A stretch of 64,000 bases of DNA, from the NCBI GenBank assembly GCA_023417815.1, contig JAEZEI010000050.1, positions 29,249-93,248 on the forward strand. Reading direction: 5' to 3'. The DNA comes from Bacteroidota bacterium. Its GTDB lineage: Bacteria > Bacteroidota > Bacteroidia > Chitinophagales > Chitinophagaceae. Below, in pieces: positions 19,001 through 27,452 of the stretch. The notes below the pieces were generated by a model. It ran no database searches. It was not told the origin of the DNA and saw only the letters and a list, made by a program, of their open reading frames with translations. The stretch's first letter is position 1, and each line of letters opens with the position of its first letter. Position numbers and translations under genes: made by a program.

Positions 19001-19225
19001 CTGAATGTAGAACTGGATGGTTCCATCACAGGTCAGTACACTATTAACCTGCTGGATATGTCCGGGAAGCAGCTTCTGACTAAGCAGGGAACGAAAACCA
19101 ATGGCAGCAAGACAGAAAGCCTGAATGTTTCGAACATCACCTTCGGTTATTATATTGTCCAGGTGGTATCATCTGCCGGGCAGGCCTCCGTTAAAGTAAA
19201 AAAGATCGGGGCCAGCGAATATTAA
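16046..19225 (+). CDS. T9SS-secreted right-handed beta-helix protein with PKD domains and two copies of an unrecognised module
   Basis: 1059 residues. Signal peptide (1-~25); parallel beta-helix (~30-395) with repeated short Asn-rich turns (NVEIAYNTVVNVDWDGIQLS, NVYNNTIDSTGWDG), typical of pectate-lyase-like polysaccharide enzymes; PKD (~401-505); module copy 1 (~511-680); Ig/PKD-like (~690-778); module copy 2 (~785-948); type A T9SS sorting tail (~971-1059, VKVFPNPFVSTLNVELDG). Likely a cell-surface or released carbohydrate-active or binding protein. No catalytic residues can be assigned. The module copies resemble the one in the upstream esterase. Confidence 0.85.
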   Translation: MKTRLSSVRNLLALVCLLMSSQAFSQTPPCNTQAPKSYTITATSTGEIYIPDASSRPWKGGDTLKIQAGNYSLIELSNFSGDPCKPIIITNSGGLVTATTWRMRNNTRYFRITGTGKPGLEYGIKINGGMMAITLAHHFEVDHVEATGGSLGFYFKTVPVTSDPRTIYTAGSSSNYVMTDVKIHHNYLHDIAGEGMYIGHTGPSGNQEGTGLVPLRMNNVEIAYNTVVNVDWDGIQLSNARDNASIHDNIVWNFGRINKGSQQAGIILGGNTNGSIYNNHVSKGTGNGIQVFGYGRINVYNNTIDSTGWDGTANGQESFYSTDAQTNPESNPKQEIRFYNNIVKNPKPKGAVRVGAYSNYSLPSTITNNQFCIPNAASNWQTFHVVTNVAGSTLSNNVLSCGGSTPPPPVNQLPVARAGADITITLPVATATLNGSGTDSDGSIVSYAWTKISGPATGTILASLSATTGLAALVQGTYKYELKVTDNNGGVGRDTVQVTVNPLAVVIPPPTSGGGDWIRVNLSNTTSISNAAWNNWNVNSSLNSPALKNEAGASTSVKATLNSQAMLIDNGTGYATSSTTPPSDVLRFNSASTSQREMYFTGLKANQAYSLEFYGSRKSTGNKTVVSVGNVKDTINTDNNASDVARLDNIKADGSGKITVIIARIGTWNYIAGFAIAEANTSGDAPAGSVSANAGSDKTITLPTSSVSLQGAATASGTTVSSYSWSMVSGPATAGISNATSATATATGLALGTYTFQLKVTGANGTTSTDNVNVTVNGSSQSPGRNIRVNVFNGSVTHDATRWNNWNSASVSSALKYEDGATSTVKVAIAGQAGVADNGTSYATSATTPPSGVLRYNSYSTSTRVITVTGLKPGSLYGFEFYGSRKSTGNKSVFTIGNIKDTVNTDNNASDYAQFDNITADGSGKVEIEISRIGTYNYLAGLTIIEQSGAVAVRGGEDIMSSATSSISNDISASVKVFPNPFVSTLNVELDGSITGQYTINLLDMSGKQLLTKQGTKTNGSKTESLNVSNITFGYYIVQVVSSAGQASVKVKKIGASEY

Positions 19226-19243
19226 TATTCTGAGACCACAAAT

Positions 19244-19276
19244 AAAAAGCTCTTCCTTCGGGAAGAGCTTTTTTTA
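19244..19276 (+). terminator. intrinsic terminator after the beta-helix gene
   Basis: AAAAAGCTCTTCC / GGAAGAGCTTTTT pair perfectly around a very stable TTCG tetraloop, followed by more T. It lies 18 bases after the stop of the beta-helix gene and close to the end of the convergent esterase gene, for which it may also work. Confidence 0.92.
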
Positions 19277-19294
19277 TTCAACAATATTCAATTA

Positions 19295-20026
19295 TCAAAA
19301 TCTTGTCTCTATATAGGATGGCAACATGGTACGCCATGTAGGCCAGTCGTGCTTCCATTCACTTCCCCAAACATCAAGTTCGTGGTTGATACCCTTCATC
19401 CGGAGGATGCCAGAAAAATTTCGCGATGCTTCAGGATCTTCATAATCCCCGCTACCGGTAAGGATATGAATATGGGGACTTGCCTTTATCCTGTCGAGAT
19501 ACCATGAGTCTTCAAGGTTGGGTATATAATGGGCAGGGCTGTTGAAATATACCTGGTCATCAAAATAACCTTTGGTATATTCAGTAAGATCATAAACGCC
19601 GCTCATTGCGATCACCCCGTTTATAAGATCAGGACGTTTCATGAACAGGTTCATACTGTGTAATGCGCCGAAAGAAGCCCCGCACATAATTATAGGAGTA
19701 TCATCCGAAGTATTCGTCTTAACGTATGGTATCACCTCCTGGTAGATATATTCATTGAACTGGTTGTGGCGGATAGCTTTGTGCGCACCGGCCATTTCAT
19801 TATTAAGCCAGCTTTCATTGTTAATGCTGTTCACGGAGAATACCTTCACTTTCCCGATGTTTATCTGCTCACTCAATGCATCGATCAGCTGGAATCTTTC
19901 ATACTCCAGGTAATCAGCTGCGGCTGTCGGAACAAGTAAGAGCGCAAAGCCATAATCTCCATATACCGCAACCGGCATATCCTTTTGCAGGGCCGGGCTA
20001 TGCCAGCCATCAAGTATTCTTTTCAT
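19295..20026 (-). CDS. esterase family protein (esterase D / FrmB-like alpha/beta hydrolase)
   Basis: 243 residues, no signal peptide. Nucleophile elbow CGASFGALHS (GxSxG), YGDYGFALLLVPTAAADYLEYE at the start, and SGVYDL and DWPTWRTMLP near the end with the probable catalytic His in WKHDWP. Pattern of COG4947/esterase-D-type proteins; substrate unknown. It lies 8 bases after the ParA-like gene and is likely co-transcribed. Confidence 0.82.
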   Translation of the reverse strand: MKRILDGWHSPALQKDMPVAVYGDYGFALLLVPTAAADYLEYERFQLIDALSEQINIGKVKVFSVNSINNESWLNNEMAGAHKAIRHNQFNEYIYQEVIPYVKTNTSDDTPIIMCGASFGALHSMNLFMKRPDLINGVIAMSGVYDLTEYTKGYFDDQVYFNSPAHYIPNLEDSWYLDRIKASPHIHILTGSGDYEDPEASRNFSGILRMKGINHELDVWGSEWKHDWPTWRTMLPSYIETRF

Positions 20027-20034
20027 GTAAATAA

Positions 20035-20778
20035 TTATTCGAGCACCCCTTCCGTGATCTCCGTCCAGAGCTCACGGTAACACTGGGCTGCATAACTGCT
20101 TCTTGCAAATTCTTCAATAGGTTTCCTGTGGATGCCCATTTTTTCAACGTCGGAAAGATATGGGATATAATTCTGGAAGAAGCGCTTATCCTTATATAAC
20201 TGCTCCATGATCTCATTGTGCATGCTCTTTCTCAGGTCTGCCATGGTGAAAAAGCACATTAGCTTGCTTCCATCAAGATCCTTCTCTTTAAAATAATCCT
20301 TCACCATATTATAGGTGCGCACCGACAGGGTGGTCGGGATCACAGGCATCAGCACTATATCTGCCGCATGAAAGATATTCTCGCTAAGGGCAGAAAGCCC
20401 GGGAGGACAATCAATAAAAACAAAATCATAATCGCCTTCAAAGTTTTTGATGGCCTGTTTAAGCTTCGACCTGCTGTTCACCATCTCCCCGATCATGATA
20501 TCAAAACTCTTAGCAGAAAGATCTGCAGGAATGATATCGAGATTCTCATAGTCTGTCGACTGTATGATGTTCGATGCATCAAAATCCTTGCTTATTACTT
20601 TCCGTATTCCCGGATGGGATTTAGGTTTTGCTTTAAAATAAAAAGAAGTTGAACCCTGGGGGTCAATATCCCATAATAAGGTCTTGTATCCTTCTTTTGC
20701 GGCCAGGTAGGAAAAATTGACGCACGATGCAGTTTTTCCTACGCCGCCTTTCAGGTTGTAAAGGGCTATTATTACCAT
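20035..20778 (-). CDS. ParA family ATPase
   Basis: 247 residues. Deviant Walker A LKGGVGKTASCVNF (residues ~8-21), Walker A' WDIDPQGS and Walker B FVFIDCPPGLS identify a ParA/Soj/MinD-type ATPase. No parB-like gene is adjacent, so this is probably an orphan ParA, used for chromosome or cargo positioning rather than plasmid partition (inference). It is followed 8 bases later by the esterase gene and preceded by uvrB on the same strand. Confidence 0.9.
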   Translation of the reverse strand: MVIIALYNLKGGVGKTASCVNFSYLAAKEGYKTLLWDIDPQGSTSFYFKAKPKSHPGIRKVISKDFDASNIIQSTDYENLDIIPADLSAKSFDIMIGEMVNSRSKLKQAIKNFEGDYDFVFIDCPPGLSALSENIFHAADIVLMPVIPTTLSVRTYNMVKDYFKEKDLDGSKLMCFFTMADLRKSMHNEIMEQLYKDKRFFQNYIPYLSDVEKMGIHRKPIEEFARSSYAAQCYRELWTEITEGVLE

Positions 20779-20815
20779 AAGAATTAGGAAAAAGAAAGAT
20801 AAGTAAAAAACCTAA

Positions 20816-22858
20816 TCAATTCTTTTTCAGCTCTTCAAGTTCCCTCTTAAGGCGGAACATTTCGTCGCGAAGCCTGGCAGCTTCCATAAAATCGAGGTCT
20901 TTTGCGGCTTTTTCCATCTCCTTTTTTATCCGTGCTATCGCTTTCTCCCGTTGAGGGATCGTCTGGAATTCCTGCTGCTCTTCCGCAACCTTGCTGATTA
21001 AAGGTTCGTCCTGTTGCAATGCGTAAGGATTGGAAGGGTCATATCCTTTTATATCAAGCACACTTCCCTGGGCAAAAACCTGCTCTTTGGTCTTTACAAT
21101 GGTTCGTGGAGTGATATTGTGTTCGATATTATAGGCGATCTGTTTCTCTCTTCTCCTGTTGGTTTCATCGATGGTTTTCTGCATACTCTCTGTCATCTGG
21201 TCTGCATAAAAGATCACAAGGCCATCCACATTACGGGCCGCGCGGCCGGCAGTCTGGGTTAAGCTCCTTTCATTCCTCAGAAAACCTTCCTTATCTGCAT
21301 CCATAATGGCAACCAGCGAAACCTCGGGAAGATCAAGCCCTTCCCGCAGCAGGTTCACACCAACAAGTACATCAATTACACCCAGTCTCAGGTCCCGAAG
21401 GATCTCCACCCGTTCAAGGGTCTGTACTTCACTATGGATGTAGCGCGATTTAATGTTGATGCGATGCAGGTATTTGTCCATCTCCTCGGCCATGCGTTTG
21501 GTGAGGGTGGTTATCAAAACCCTGTCGCCTTTCTTAACGCGCTTATCAATTTCATCTAACAGGTCATCTATCTGGTTCACCGAAGGACGGATCTCTATAG
21601 GTGGATCAAGCAGGCCTGTAGGCCGGACAACCTGTTCAACGACTACACCACCGGTTTTTTCCAGTTCAAATTCTCCAGGCGTAGCCGAAACATAAACAAC
21701 CTGGTTCACCAGGTTCTCGAATTCATGAAAATTCTGCGGGCGATTATCCAGCGCCGAAGGCAGCCTGAACCCAAAATCAACCAGGGTTAGTTTGCGGCTA
21801 CGGTCGCCGCCGTACATACCGCTGATCTGTGGTATGGTCTGGTGGCTCTCATCAATGATGCAAAGGAAATCTTTCGGGAAATAATCCAGTAAACAGAACG
21901 GCCTGGCACCGGGCGCACGCCTGTCGAAGAAACGGGAATAGTTTTCGATGCCGTTACAATATCCGAGTTCACGGATCATTTCGAGGTCATAGTTAACCCT
22001 TTCGCTTAAACGCTGTGCTTCGATATATTTTCCTGCATGCTTAAAATATTCCACCTGGGCGGCGCATTCATCCTGGATCTCGTGGATCACCCTCGTAAGC
22101 ATATCCTTTGGCGCCAGGTAAAGGTTGGCAGGGAAGATGGCGGCATTTTCAACATTGCTGATACGCTTACCTGTAGCGAGTTCCAGCGTTTCAATGCTTT
22201 CAATCTCATCGCCGAAAAAACTAACCCGGTAGCCAAAATCAACATAAGGCAGGTTAATATCAATGGTATCTCCCTTTACCCTGAACGTACCGCGGGTAAA
22301 ATCACCCTGGCTGCGATGATAAAGTGAGTTCACCAGCGAATGAAGAAATCCCTGCCGTGATATCACCTGGTTCTGCCTGATGCGGATGATACCATTCTCA
22401 TATTCCGTGGGATTTCCCATACCATAGATACAGCTCACACTTGCAACCACAACGATATCCCTTCTTCCGCTCAGCAACTGCGCCGTCGCCTGCAGGCGCA
22501 GTTTATCCAGCTCTTCGTTTATGCTAAGATCCTTTTCGATATAAGTGTTGCTTGTCGGTATATATGCCTCCGGCTGGTAATAATCATAGTAGGAAACAAA
22601 ATATCCTACGGCATTTTCAGGAAAGAACTGTTTGAATTCACCATACAACTGGGCAACAAGGGTTTTGTTATGCGTAAGGACAAGGGTTGGCCTTTCAACG
22701 TTCTTTATTACGTTGGCCATGGTAAATGTCTTTCCGCTACCGGTGACACCCAGCAAAACCTGGTGCTGCTCACCGTTTAAAATACCTTCAGTGAGTTGAC
22801 GTATCGCTTCAGGCTGATCACCTGCCGGTTCAAAAGGAGAATGTAAAATAAATCCCAT
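20816..22858 (-). CDS. uvrB: excinuclease ABC subunit B
   Basis: 680 residues. Walker A GVTGSGKT (~38), the beta-hairpin YYDYYQPEAYIP used to probe damage, helicase motif II CIIDESHQ, motif VGVNLLREGLDLPEVSLV and motif VI QTAGRAARN, plus a C-terminal UVR motif (~640-670, KDLDFMEAARLRDEM) for UvrC contact. Complete and of normal length. It works in nucleotide excision repair with UvrA and UvrC, which are not in the window. Confidence 0.97.
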   Translation of the reverse strand: MGFILHSPFEPAGDQPEAIRQLTEGILNGEQHQVLLGVTGSGKTFTMANVIKNVERPTLVLTHNKTLVAQLYGEFKQFFPENAVGYFVSYYDYYQPEAYIPTSNTYIEKDLSINEELDKLRLQATAQLLSGRRDIVVVASVSCIYGMGNPTEYENGIIRIRQNQVISRQGFLHSLVNSLYHRSQGDFTRGTFRVKGDTIDINLPYVDFGYRVSFFGDEIESIETLELATGKRISNVENAAIFPANLYLAPKDMLTRVIHEIQDECAAQVEYFKHAGKYIEAQRLSERVNYDLEMIRELGYCNGIENYSRFFDRRAPGARPFCLLDYFPKDFLCIIDESHQTIPQISGMYGGDRSRKLTLVDFGFRLPSALDNRPQNFHEFENLVNQVVYVSATPGEFELEKTGGVVVEQVVRPTGLLDPPIEIRPSVNQIDDLLDEIDKRVKKGDRVLITTLTKRMAEEMDKYLHRINIKSRYIHSEVQTLERVEILRDLRLGVIDVLVGVNLLREGLDLPEVSLVAIMDADKEGFLRNERSLTQTAGRAARNVDGLVIFYADQMTESMQKTIDETNRRREKQIAYNIEHNITPRTIVKTKEQVFAQGSVLDIKGYDPSNPYALQQDEPLISKVAEEQQEFQTIPQREKAIARIKKEMEKAAKDLDFMEAARLRDEMFRLKRELEELKKN

Positions 22859-22866
22859 GTGGTCTG

Positions 22867-22874
22867 CAAATTTA
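22867..22874 (-). promoter_or_regulatory. -7 box upstream of uvrB
   Basis: TAAATTTG on the minus strand matches TAnnTTTG, 8 bases before the uvrB ATG, so the transcript leader would be very short. The -33 element is weak. Confidence 0.45.
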
Positions 22875-22887
22875 GCCCGAACCCATT

Positions 22888-23217
22888 CTAATTTTTTATT
22901 AAAGCTTTTCTTCGCCGCCTTCGCTCAGGCCTGTACGTCTGTACCATCCAGGCAATGCAATAAAAAGGAACGATGTCGGTGAAAGGAAGCAATTCCTCAA
23001 AAAAATGCAGCGCAGTGCCCGCAATACCGAACCTGCTGCCGTAAAGCCTGTAAAACAGGAAGGCGGATAACGGCGCCCATACGATATCGGACCATTCACC
23101 ATAACCGGGAAAAGCAAACCCTGCGTACCCCAGGATGTCCATGACCAGGCCTATTACCAGGGCGCCGGTCCTTCTTCCGGGGGTGGAAATATTGATCTCA
23201 GGAGGGGTTTCCATCAT
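22888..23217 (-). CDS. small multi-pass membrane protein
   Basis: 109 residues with about three hydrophobic segments (GALVIGLVMDILGYAGFAF, IVWAPLSAFLFYRLYG and FTDIVPFYCIAWMVQTY) and a very basic C-terminus (RPERRRRRKALIKN). Conserved-looking residues such as FFEELLPFTDIVP recur in small Bacteroidota membrane proteins of unknown function. It sits upstream of uvrB on the same strand. Confidence 0.65.
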   Translation of the reverse strand: MMETPPEINISTPGRRTGALVIGLVMDILGYAGFAFPGYGEWSDIVWAPLSAFLFYRLYGSRFGIAGTALHFFEELLPFTDIVPFYCIAWMVQTYRPERRRRRKALIKN

Positions 23218-23278
23218 TTCAAATTAGGCGATAAATATTTATTTAACATATATAGCTGTCAATAGTTCAATTTATCCC

Positions 23279-23308
23279 TTGCCGGGCCGCGGCTTTCCTT
23301 TACCTTTG
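23279..23308 (+). promoter_or_regulatory. promoter of typA/bipA
   Basis: TTG (23279-23281), a 19-base spacer and TACCTTTG (23301-23308) match the Bacteroidota housekeeping promoter exactly. The implied transcript has a leader of about 75 bases before the ATG at 23389. Confidence 0.65.
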
Positions 23309-23388
23309 CGCCTCCTGAAAAAGCGATACCGCTGTACCGACAAATCCGGGCGTATTGCCTGCGAGATCCACGCAGCACATCTAATCAA

Positions 23389-25200
23389 ATGAATATCAGA
23401 AATATTGCCATTATTGCCCACGTTGACCATGGGAAAACTACCCTGGTTGATAAGATCCTGCACGCTACAAAGGTTTTCCGTGAAAACCAGGATGCAGGCG
23501 AATTGATCATGGACAATAACGACCTGGAGCGTGAACGCGGAATTACCATATTCAGCAAGAATGCTGCCGTGGTATATAATGACATCAAGATCAACGTTAT
23601 AGATACCCCCGGTCACGCCGATTTTGGCGGTGAGGTTGAACGCGTACTTAAAATGGCGGATGGCGTTATCCTTTTGGTGGATGCCTTCGAAGGACCTATG
23701 CCTCAAACCAGGTTCGTACTTCAAAAAGCGCTACAGCTTAAGCTTAAGCCACTTGTGGTGATCAATAAGGTGGATAAACCGAATTGCCGCCCTGATGAAG
23801 TACACGATGCAGTATTCGAATTATTCTTTAACCTGGATGCCACTGAAGAACAGCTCGACTTCCCAACCTATTATGGTTCAGGAAAAAATGGCTGGTTCAA
23901 CGATTCATTGACTCCAACCGATAATATTATCCCGCTACTGGAAGGAATTGTAAAACATGTTCCACCACCGGTTACGGATAATGGTCCGCTACAAATGCAG
24001 ATCACCTCTCTTGATTACTCTTCTTTCCTTGGAAGGATAGCCATCGGGAAAGTGCAGCGCGGTGTTGTTAAGGAGAACCAGCAGATAATGCTCATGCAGG
24101 CTGATGGAACCAACAAGAAAATGAAGATCAAAGAACTTTATGTGTTTGAAGGAATGGGCAAGAAGAAGGTTACGGAAGTTAATGCAGGCGACCTTTGTGC
24201 GGTTGTAGGACTGGAAGACTTCAACATCGGCGATACCATAGCAGACGTGGATAATCCTGAAGCATTGCCGGTCATCAGCGTAGATGAGCCAACCATGAGC
24301 ATGCTGTTCAGCATCAACAACTCTCCTTTCTTTGGTAAGGAAGGAAAGTTTGTAACGAGCAGGCATCTTCGCGACAGGCTGATAAAAGAAACCGAAAAGA
24401 ATCTTGCACTTCGTGTAGAGGACACCGATAGCGCTGATGCATTCCTGGTATATGGCCGCGGTATTCTTCATCTTGGTATCCTTGTGGAAACCATGCGCCG
24501 TGAAGGCTTTGAATTGACTGTAGGGCAACCACAGGTTATTGTAAGAACCATTAATGGCGTGAAGAGCGAACCATATGAAACACTGGTGGTTGATGTACCT
24601 GCAGAATTCAGCGGAAAGGTGATTGACCTTGTTACACAGCGTAAAGGTGAAATGCTTGTAATGGAAACGAAGGGCGATATGCAGCATCTTGAATTCGAGA
24701 TCCCTTCCCGCGGGCTTATCGGCTTAAGAAGTACCATGCTTACCAGCACCGCAGGTGAAGCTGTAATGGCGCACCGCTTTAATGAGTATAAACCCTGGAA
24801 GGGAGCTATCCCGGGCAGGAATAATGGAGTGCTGATCAGCAAGACAACTGAAAAGACCACGGGTTATTCAATCGATAAATTACAGGATCGCGGAAGATTC
24901 ATTGTTGAACCGGGAGAAGATGTATATGCAGGACAGATCATCGCGGAACATATCAAGCCAGGCGATCTTGTCGTAAATGCTACGGAAGCCAAAAAGCTTA
25001 CCAACCACCGTGCCTCAGGTTCGGATGACGCAAGCAGGATCGCTCCGAAAACATTGATGACGCTGGAAGAATGCATGGAATATATTCAGCACGACGAGTG
25101 CATCGAGGTAACACCTAAGAGCATCCGTCTTCGCAAGAATATCCTTAACGAAGAAGACCGTAAGCGCGCATCAAAAGCACTTTCACAGGAAGCAGTCTAA
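23389..25200 (+). CDS. typA: ribosome-associated GTPase TypA/BipA
   Basis: 603 residues. G1 HVDHGKTTL, G3 DTPGHADF and G4 NKVDKPN near the N-terminus; EF-G-like domains follow, with the BipA-specific C-terminal region (LTNHRASGSDDASRIAPK and ECIEVTPKSIRLRKN). It is a translational GTPase of the EF-G/LepA group, binding 70S ribosomes under stress or cold and aiding 50S assembly. Complete. Confidence 0.97.
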   Translation: MNIRNIAIIAHVDHGKTTLVDKILHATKVFRENQDAGELIMDNNDLERERGITIFSKNAAVVYNDIKINVIDTPGHADFGGEVERVLKMADGVILLVDAFEGPMPQTRFVLQKALQLKLKPLVVINKVDKPNCRPDEVHDAVFELFFNLDATEEQLDFPTYYGSGKNGWFNDSLTPTDNIIPLLEGIVKHVPPPVTDNGPLQMQITSLDYSSFLGRIAIGKVQRGVVKENQQIMLMQADGTNKKMKIKELYVFEGMGKKKVTEVNAGDLCAVVGLEDFNIGDTIADVDNPEALPVISVDEPTMSMLFSINNSPFFGKEGKFVTSRHLRDRLIKETEKNLALRVEDTDSADAFLVYGRGILHLGILVETMRREGFELTVGQPQVIVRTINGVKSEPYETLVVDVPAEFSGKVIDLVTQRKGEMLVMETKGDMQHLEFEIPSRGLIGLRSTMLTSTAGEAVMAHRFNEYKPWKGAIPGRNNGVLISKTTEKTTGYSIDKLQDRGRFIVEPGEDVYAGQIIAEHIKPGDLVVNATEAKKLTNHRASGSDDASRIAPKTLMTLEECMEYIQHDECIEVTPKSIRLRKNILNEEDRKRASKALSQEAV

Positions 25201-25228
25201 TCCTTCCATTCTTTAGTACCTTAGGCGC

Positions 25229-26347
25229 ATGGGTAAACGTATCCTGATTGGGCATCTTAACTCCAATGGCGACTGCCTTTACGCAACAGTTATTGCACGC
25301 CAGATAAAGGAAGTGGATTTCCCCGGATGCCACCTTACCTGGGGCGTAAGCCAGTACTGCAGGCAATCGGTTGATCTGAACCCTCATGTTGATGAGATCT
25401 GGGAATTCAGGACCAATTCACTGCTTGCAACGCTCAGGGAATGGGATGAATTCGTTGTAGAGGCCAGGAAAAGAAAGGCTGCAGGCGAGTTCGATGAGAT
25501 CTTCTTTACACAGATCATCGGGGAGAACATGGTGAACATTGATGGCATCATCCGGTCTTCCATATACAATAATTACCCTTTTCCCATCACCGTTCCAAGG
25601 CAACCTGTACTTCGACTCTCAACTAACGAGGTGGATGAAGTGAAAGCATTTGCAGGCCTTCACCAGCTTTCATCTTTTAAGCATATAGTATTGATGGAAT
25701 GCGGGCCATCCAGTTTCTCCTCCTCGCTGAACCCTGCTGCATGCACTGCATTCGCAGAAAAATTCGCGAAGGACCATCCCGGAACTGCATTCATACTTTC
25801 ATCCAATAAGAAGATCGAAGCGTCACCATTTGTGATCGACGGAAGCAAATTATCCTTCCGGCAGAATGCTGAGATTACAAAGTACTGCACTCATTTTATC
25901 GGTTGCAGCAGTGGTATTTCATGGATCTGTACATCAGACTGGGCAAAGCCTTTACCAAGGATCATTATAACCACCCGCAGCAGGAACTTCACTTATTCAA
26001 TGGTGCTCGATCATGAATATGCAGGCCTGGACACTTCAGGGATAATTGAATTTCCTGAACAGGATGAAGTGATGGTAACGCTTTCGAACACCCTGGAAGA
26101 AGCGATCGATAATTCTTTTTCCTCTGCGAGGGAAAAATTCCATGCACCGCTGCGCGTGAAACCATATAAGTTCATCTACGTTCTAAGCAGGCTCAGTTAT
26201 GAACGGCATGATATAAAAACACCCTTCCGCGCGCTGCGCAGAACCTTTAAGCGAAAGGGATTCAGCATGCCCGTCTTATTCTATTTCCTTAAAGCCTTCG
26301 TAAAACTGCCTTTGTATTATATGAAGGGAGACAGGCTGAATAAATGA
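25229..26347 (+). CDS. glycosyltransferase family 9 (heptosyltransferase)-like protein
   Basis: 372 residues. The N-terminal KRILIGHLNSNGDCLYATVIARQIKE and the following DLNPHVDEIWE fit the first Rossmann domain of GT9 ADP-heptose:LPS heptosyltransferases; the second half has FIGCSSGISWICTSDWAKPLP, where GT9 enzymes bind the donor sugar. It probably adds a sugar to LPS or lipooligosaccharide core at the inner membrane. It starts 28 bases after bipA with a TACCTTAG box at 25217-25224. A convergent GT2 gene begins at the very next base after the stop. Confidence 0.72.
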   Translation: MGKRILIGHLNSNGDCLYATVIARQIKEVDFPGCHLTWGVSQYCRQSVDLNPHVDEIWEFRTNSLLATLREWDEFVVEARKRKAAGEFDEIFFTQIIGENMVNIDGIIRSSIYNNYPFPITVPRQPVLRLSTNEVDEVKAFAGLHQLSSFKHIVLMECGPSSFSSSLNPAACTAFAEKFAKDHPGTAFILSSNKKIEASPFVIDGSKLSFRQNAEITKYCTHFIGCSSGISWICTSDWAKPLPRIIITTRSRNFTYSMVLDHEYAGLDTSGIIEFPEQDEVMVTLSNTLEEAIDNSFSSAREKFHAPLRVKPYKFIYVLSRLSYERHDIKTPFRALRRTFKRKGFSMPVLFYFLKAFVKLPLYYMKGDRLNK

Positions 26348-27145
26348 TCAGTACTGGTCCATACCCAGCGGACTTCTCACCAGCCTTTGCGAAACAGCAT
26401 CTTCCATCAGTTTAATATTCCTCGCTTCCATCTCGCGGGATGCTTCCTTATGATAAAGATGGTAGCAGATACCTGCAAACTTTATGAACCGCTTTCCTAT
26501 GCCGGCATTGATAAGCCTGATCGCAAGTTCACTATCCTCGCGCCCCCAGCCGGTGAATGTTTCATTATACCCATTCACCTTCTCAAGATCCTTTTTCCAG
26601 AATGCCATATTACAGCCCTTCACATAATACCTGTACTTTCCTGATTGCTTATACCTTTCCGCGAATAGTGAAGAGAGGAACGGCAGGTGAAGCCCGTTCA
26701 TGAAATTAGCATCTCCCTTTGCATGCTTTTTTATGTCGATGGAAGAATGCTGCATCAGCGATGCGGTAGTTGCGGGCGATAACAATACCCTGCTGCCGGT
26801 TGCAAAAGAACCTTCCCTGCTGAAAGCGATATGGTCGCGTACAAAATCTTTATGGAAGATGAGGTCACCATCAGCCTGGATAAGATAATCTGATGCTGCG
26901 GCAGCAAATCCACGGTTCCTGATCTTTGCAAGCTGGAAACCTTCATCAGGATGCCAGGTATGTTTCACCTTGACCGGGCATTGCTTAGCAAATTCATTGA
27001 TCACCTCTTCGGTTTCCTTTCCTGAACCATCATCACATATAATGATTTCATCAGGCATTTGAGATTGCAGCAGAATACTTTTGAGGCAAAGAGTGAGTGC
27101 TTCAGGCCAGTTATAAGTTGAAATGAGCAGGGAGCATGAGGGCAT
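26348..27145 (-). CDS. glycosyltransferase family 2
   Basis: 265 residues from the ATG at 27145. CSLLISTYNWPEALTLCLKS, DEIIICDDGSG and QADGDLIFHKDF (DxD-like) give a GT-A fold; the C-terminal FTGWGREDSELAIRLINAG is the galactosyltransferase-like ED motif. Likely an inverting transferase for cell-surface glycan. The frame continues upstream to 27265 but would overlap the divergent gene at 27197, and its first 40 residues lack similarity. Paired with the convergent GT9-like gene. Confidence 0.88.
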   Translation of the reverse strand: MPSCSLLISTYNWPEALTLCLKSILLQSQMPDEIIICDDGSGKETEEVINEFAKQCPVKVKHTWHPDEGFQLAKIRNRGFAAAASDYLIQADGDLIFHKDFVRDHIAFSREGSFATGSRVLLSPATTASLMQHSSIDIKKHAKGDANFMNGLHLPFLSSLFAERYKQSGKYRYYVKGCNMAFWKKDLEKVNGYNETFTGWGREDSELAIRLINAGIGKRFIKFAGICYHLYHKEASREMEARNIKLMEDAVSQRLVRSPLGMDQY

Positions 27146-27184
27146 GATGCAAGTTAATAAAGGCGCTTCAACATAATTAAGGTG

Positions 27185-27192
27185 TATCTTTG
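27185..27192 (+). promoter_or_regulatory. -7 box of the small CxxC membrane protein gene
   Basis: TATCTTTG (TAnnTTTG), 4 bases before the ATG at 27197. If used, the mRNA would be nearly leaderless. Confidence 0.45.
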
Positions 27193-27196
27193 CGGC

Positions 27197-27415
27197 ATGA
27201 GAAAGCTTTTTTTCATCCTGGCTTTGTTTATCCTCTCCTTTACAGGCACTGATGCGTTCTCTCAATGTTCGTTGTGTACCAAAACTGCCTCCCAGCTTGG
27301 GGAAAAACCTGCAAAAGCCCTTAACTCCGGGATCATCTATTTAATGATGGCTCCACTGGCGATCGGTGGATCACTGATGTTCTGGTGGTGGAAGCGCAAT
27401 GGCAGTCGCCAATGA
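27197..27415 (+). CDS. small exported CxxC membrane protein
   Basis: 72 residues from the ATG at 27197: signal peptide (MRKLFFILALFILSFTGTDAF), SQCSLCTKTASQLGEKPAKALN with a CxxC pair, one membrane helix (GIIYLMMAPLAIGGSLMFWWW) and a short basic tail. It resembles small Bacteroidota proteins seen near respiratory and thiol-redox genes; the CxxC faces the periplasm. Function unknown. The start five codons upstream would read through the -7 box and is rejected. Confidence 0.6.
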   Translation: MRKLFFILALFILSFTGTDAFSQCSLCTKTASQLGEKPAKALNSGIIYLMMAPLAIGGSLMFWWWKRNGSRQ

Positions 27416-27452
27416 ATCATTCCTCCGTACGAAATTGGTTTGATCTTAAAGG

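Noticed and set aside
20035..20778. ParA as a plasmid or phage partition gene
   Set aside because: Neighbours are uvrB and an esterase, no parB or centromere-like repeats are adjacent, and composition looks like the surrounding chromosome.
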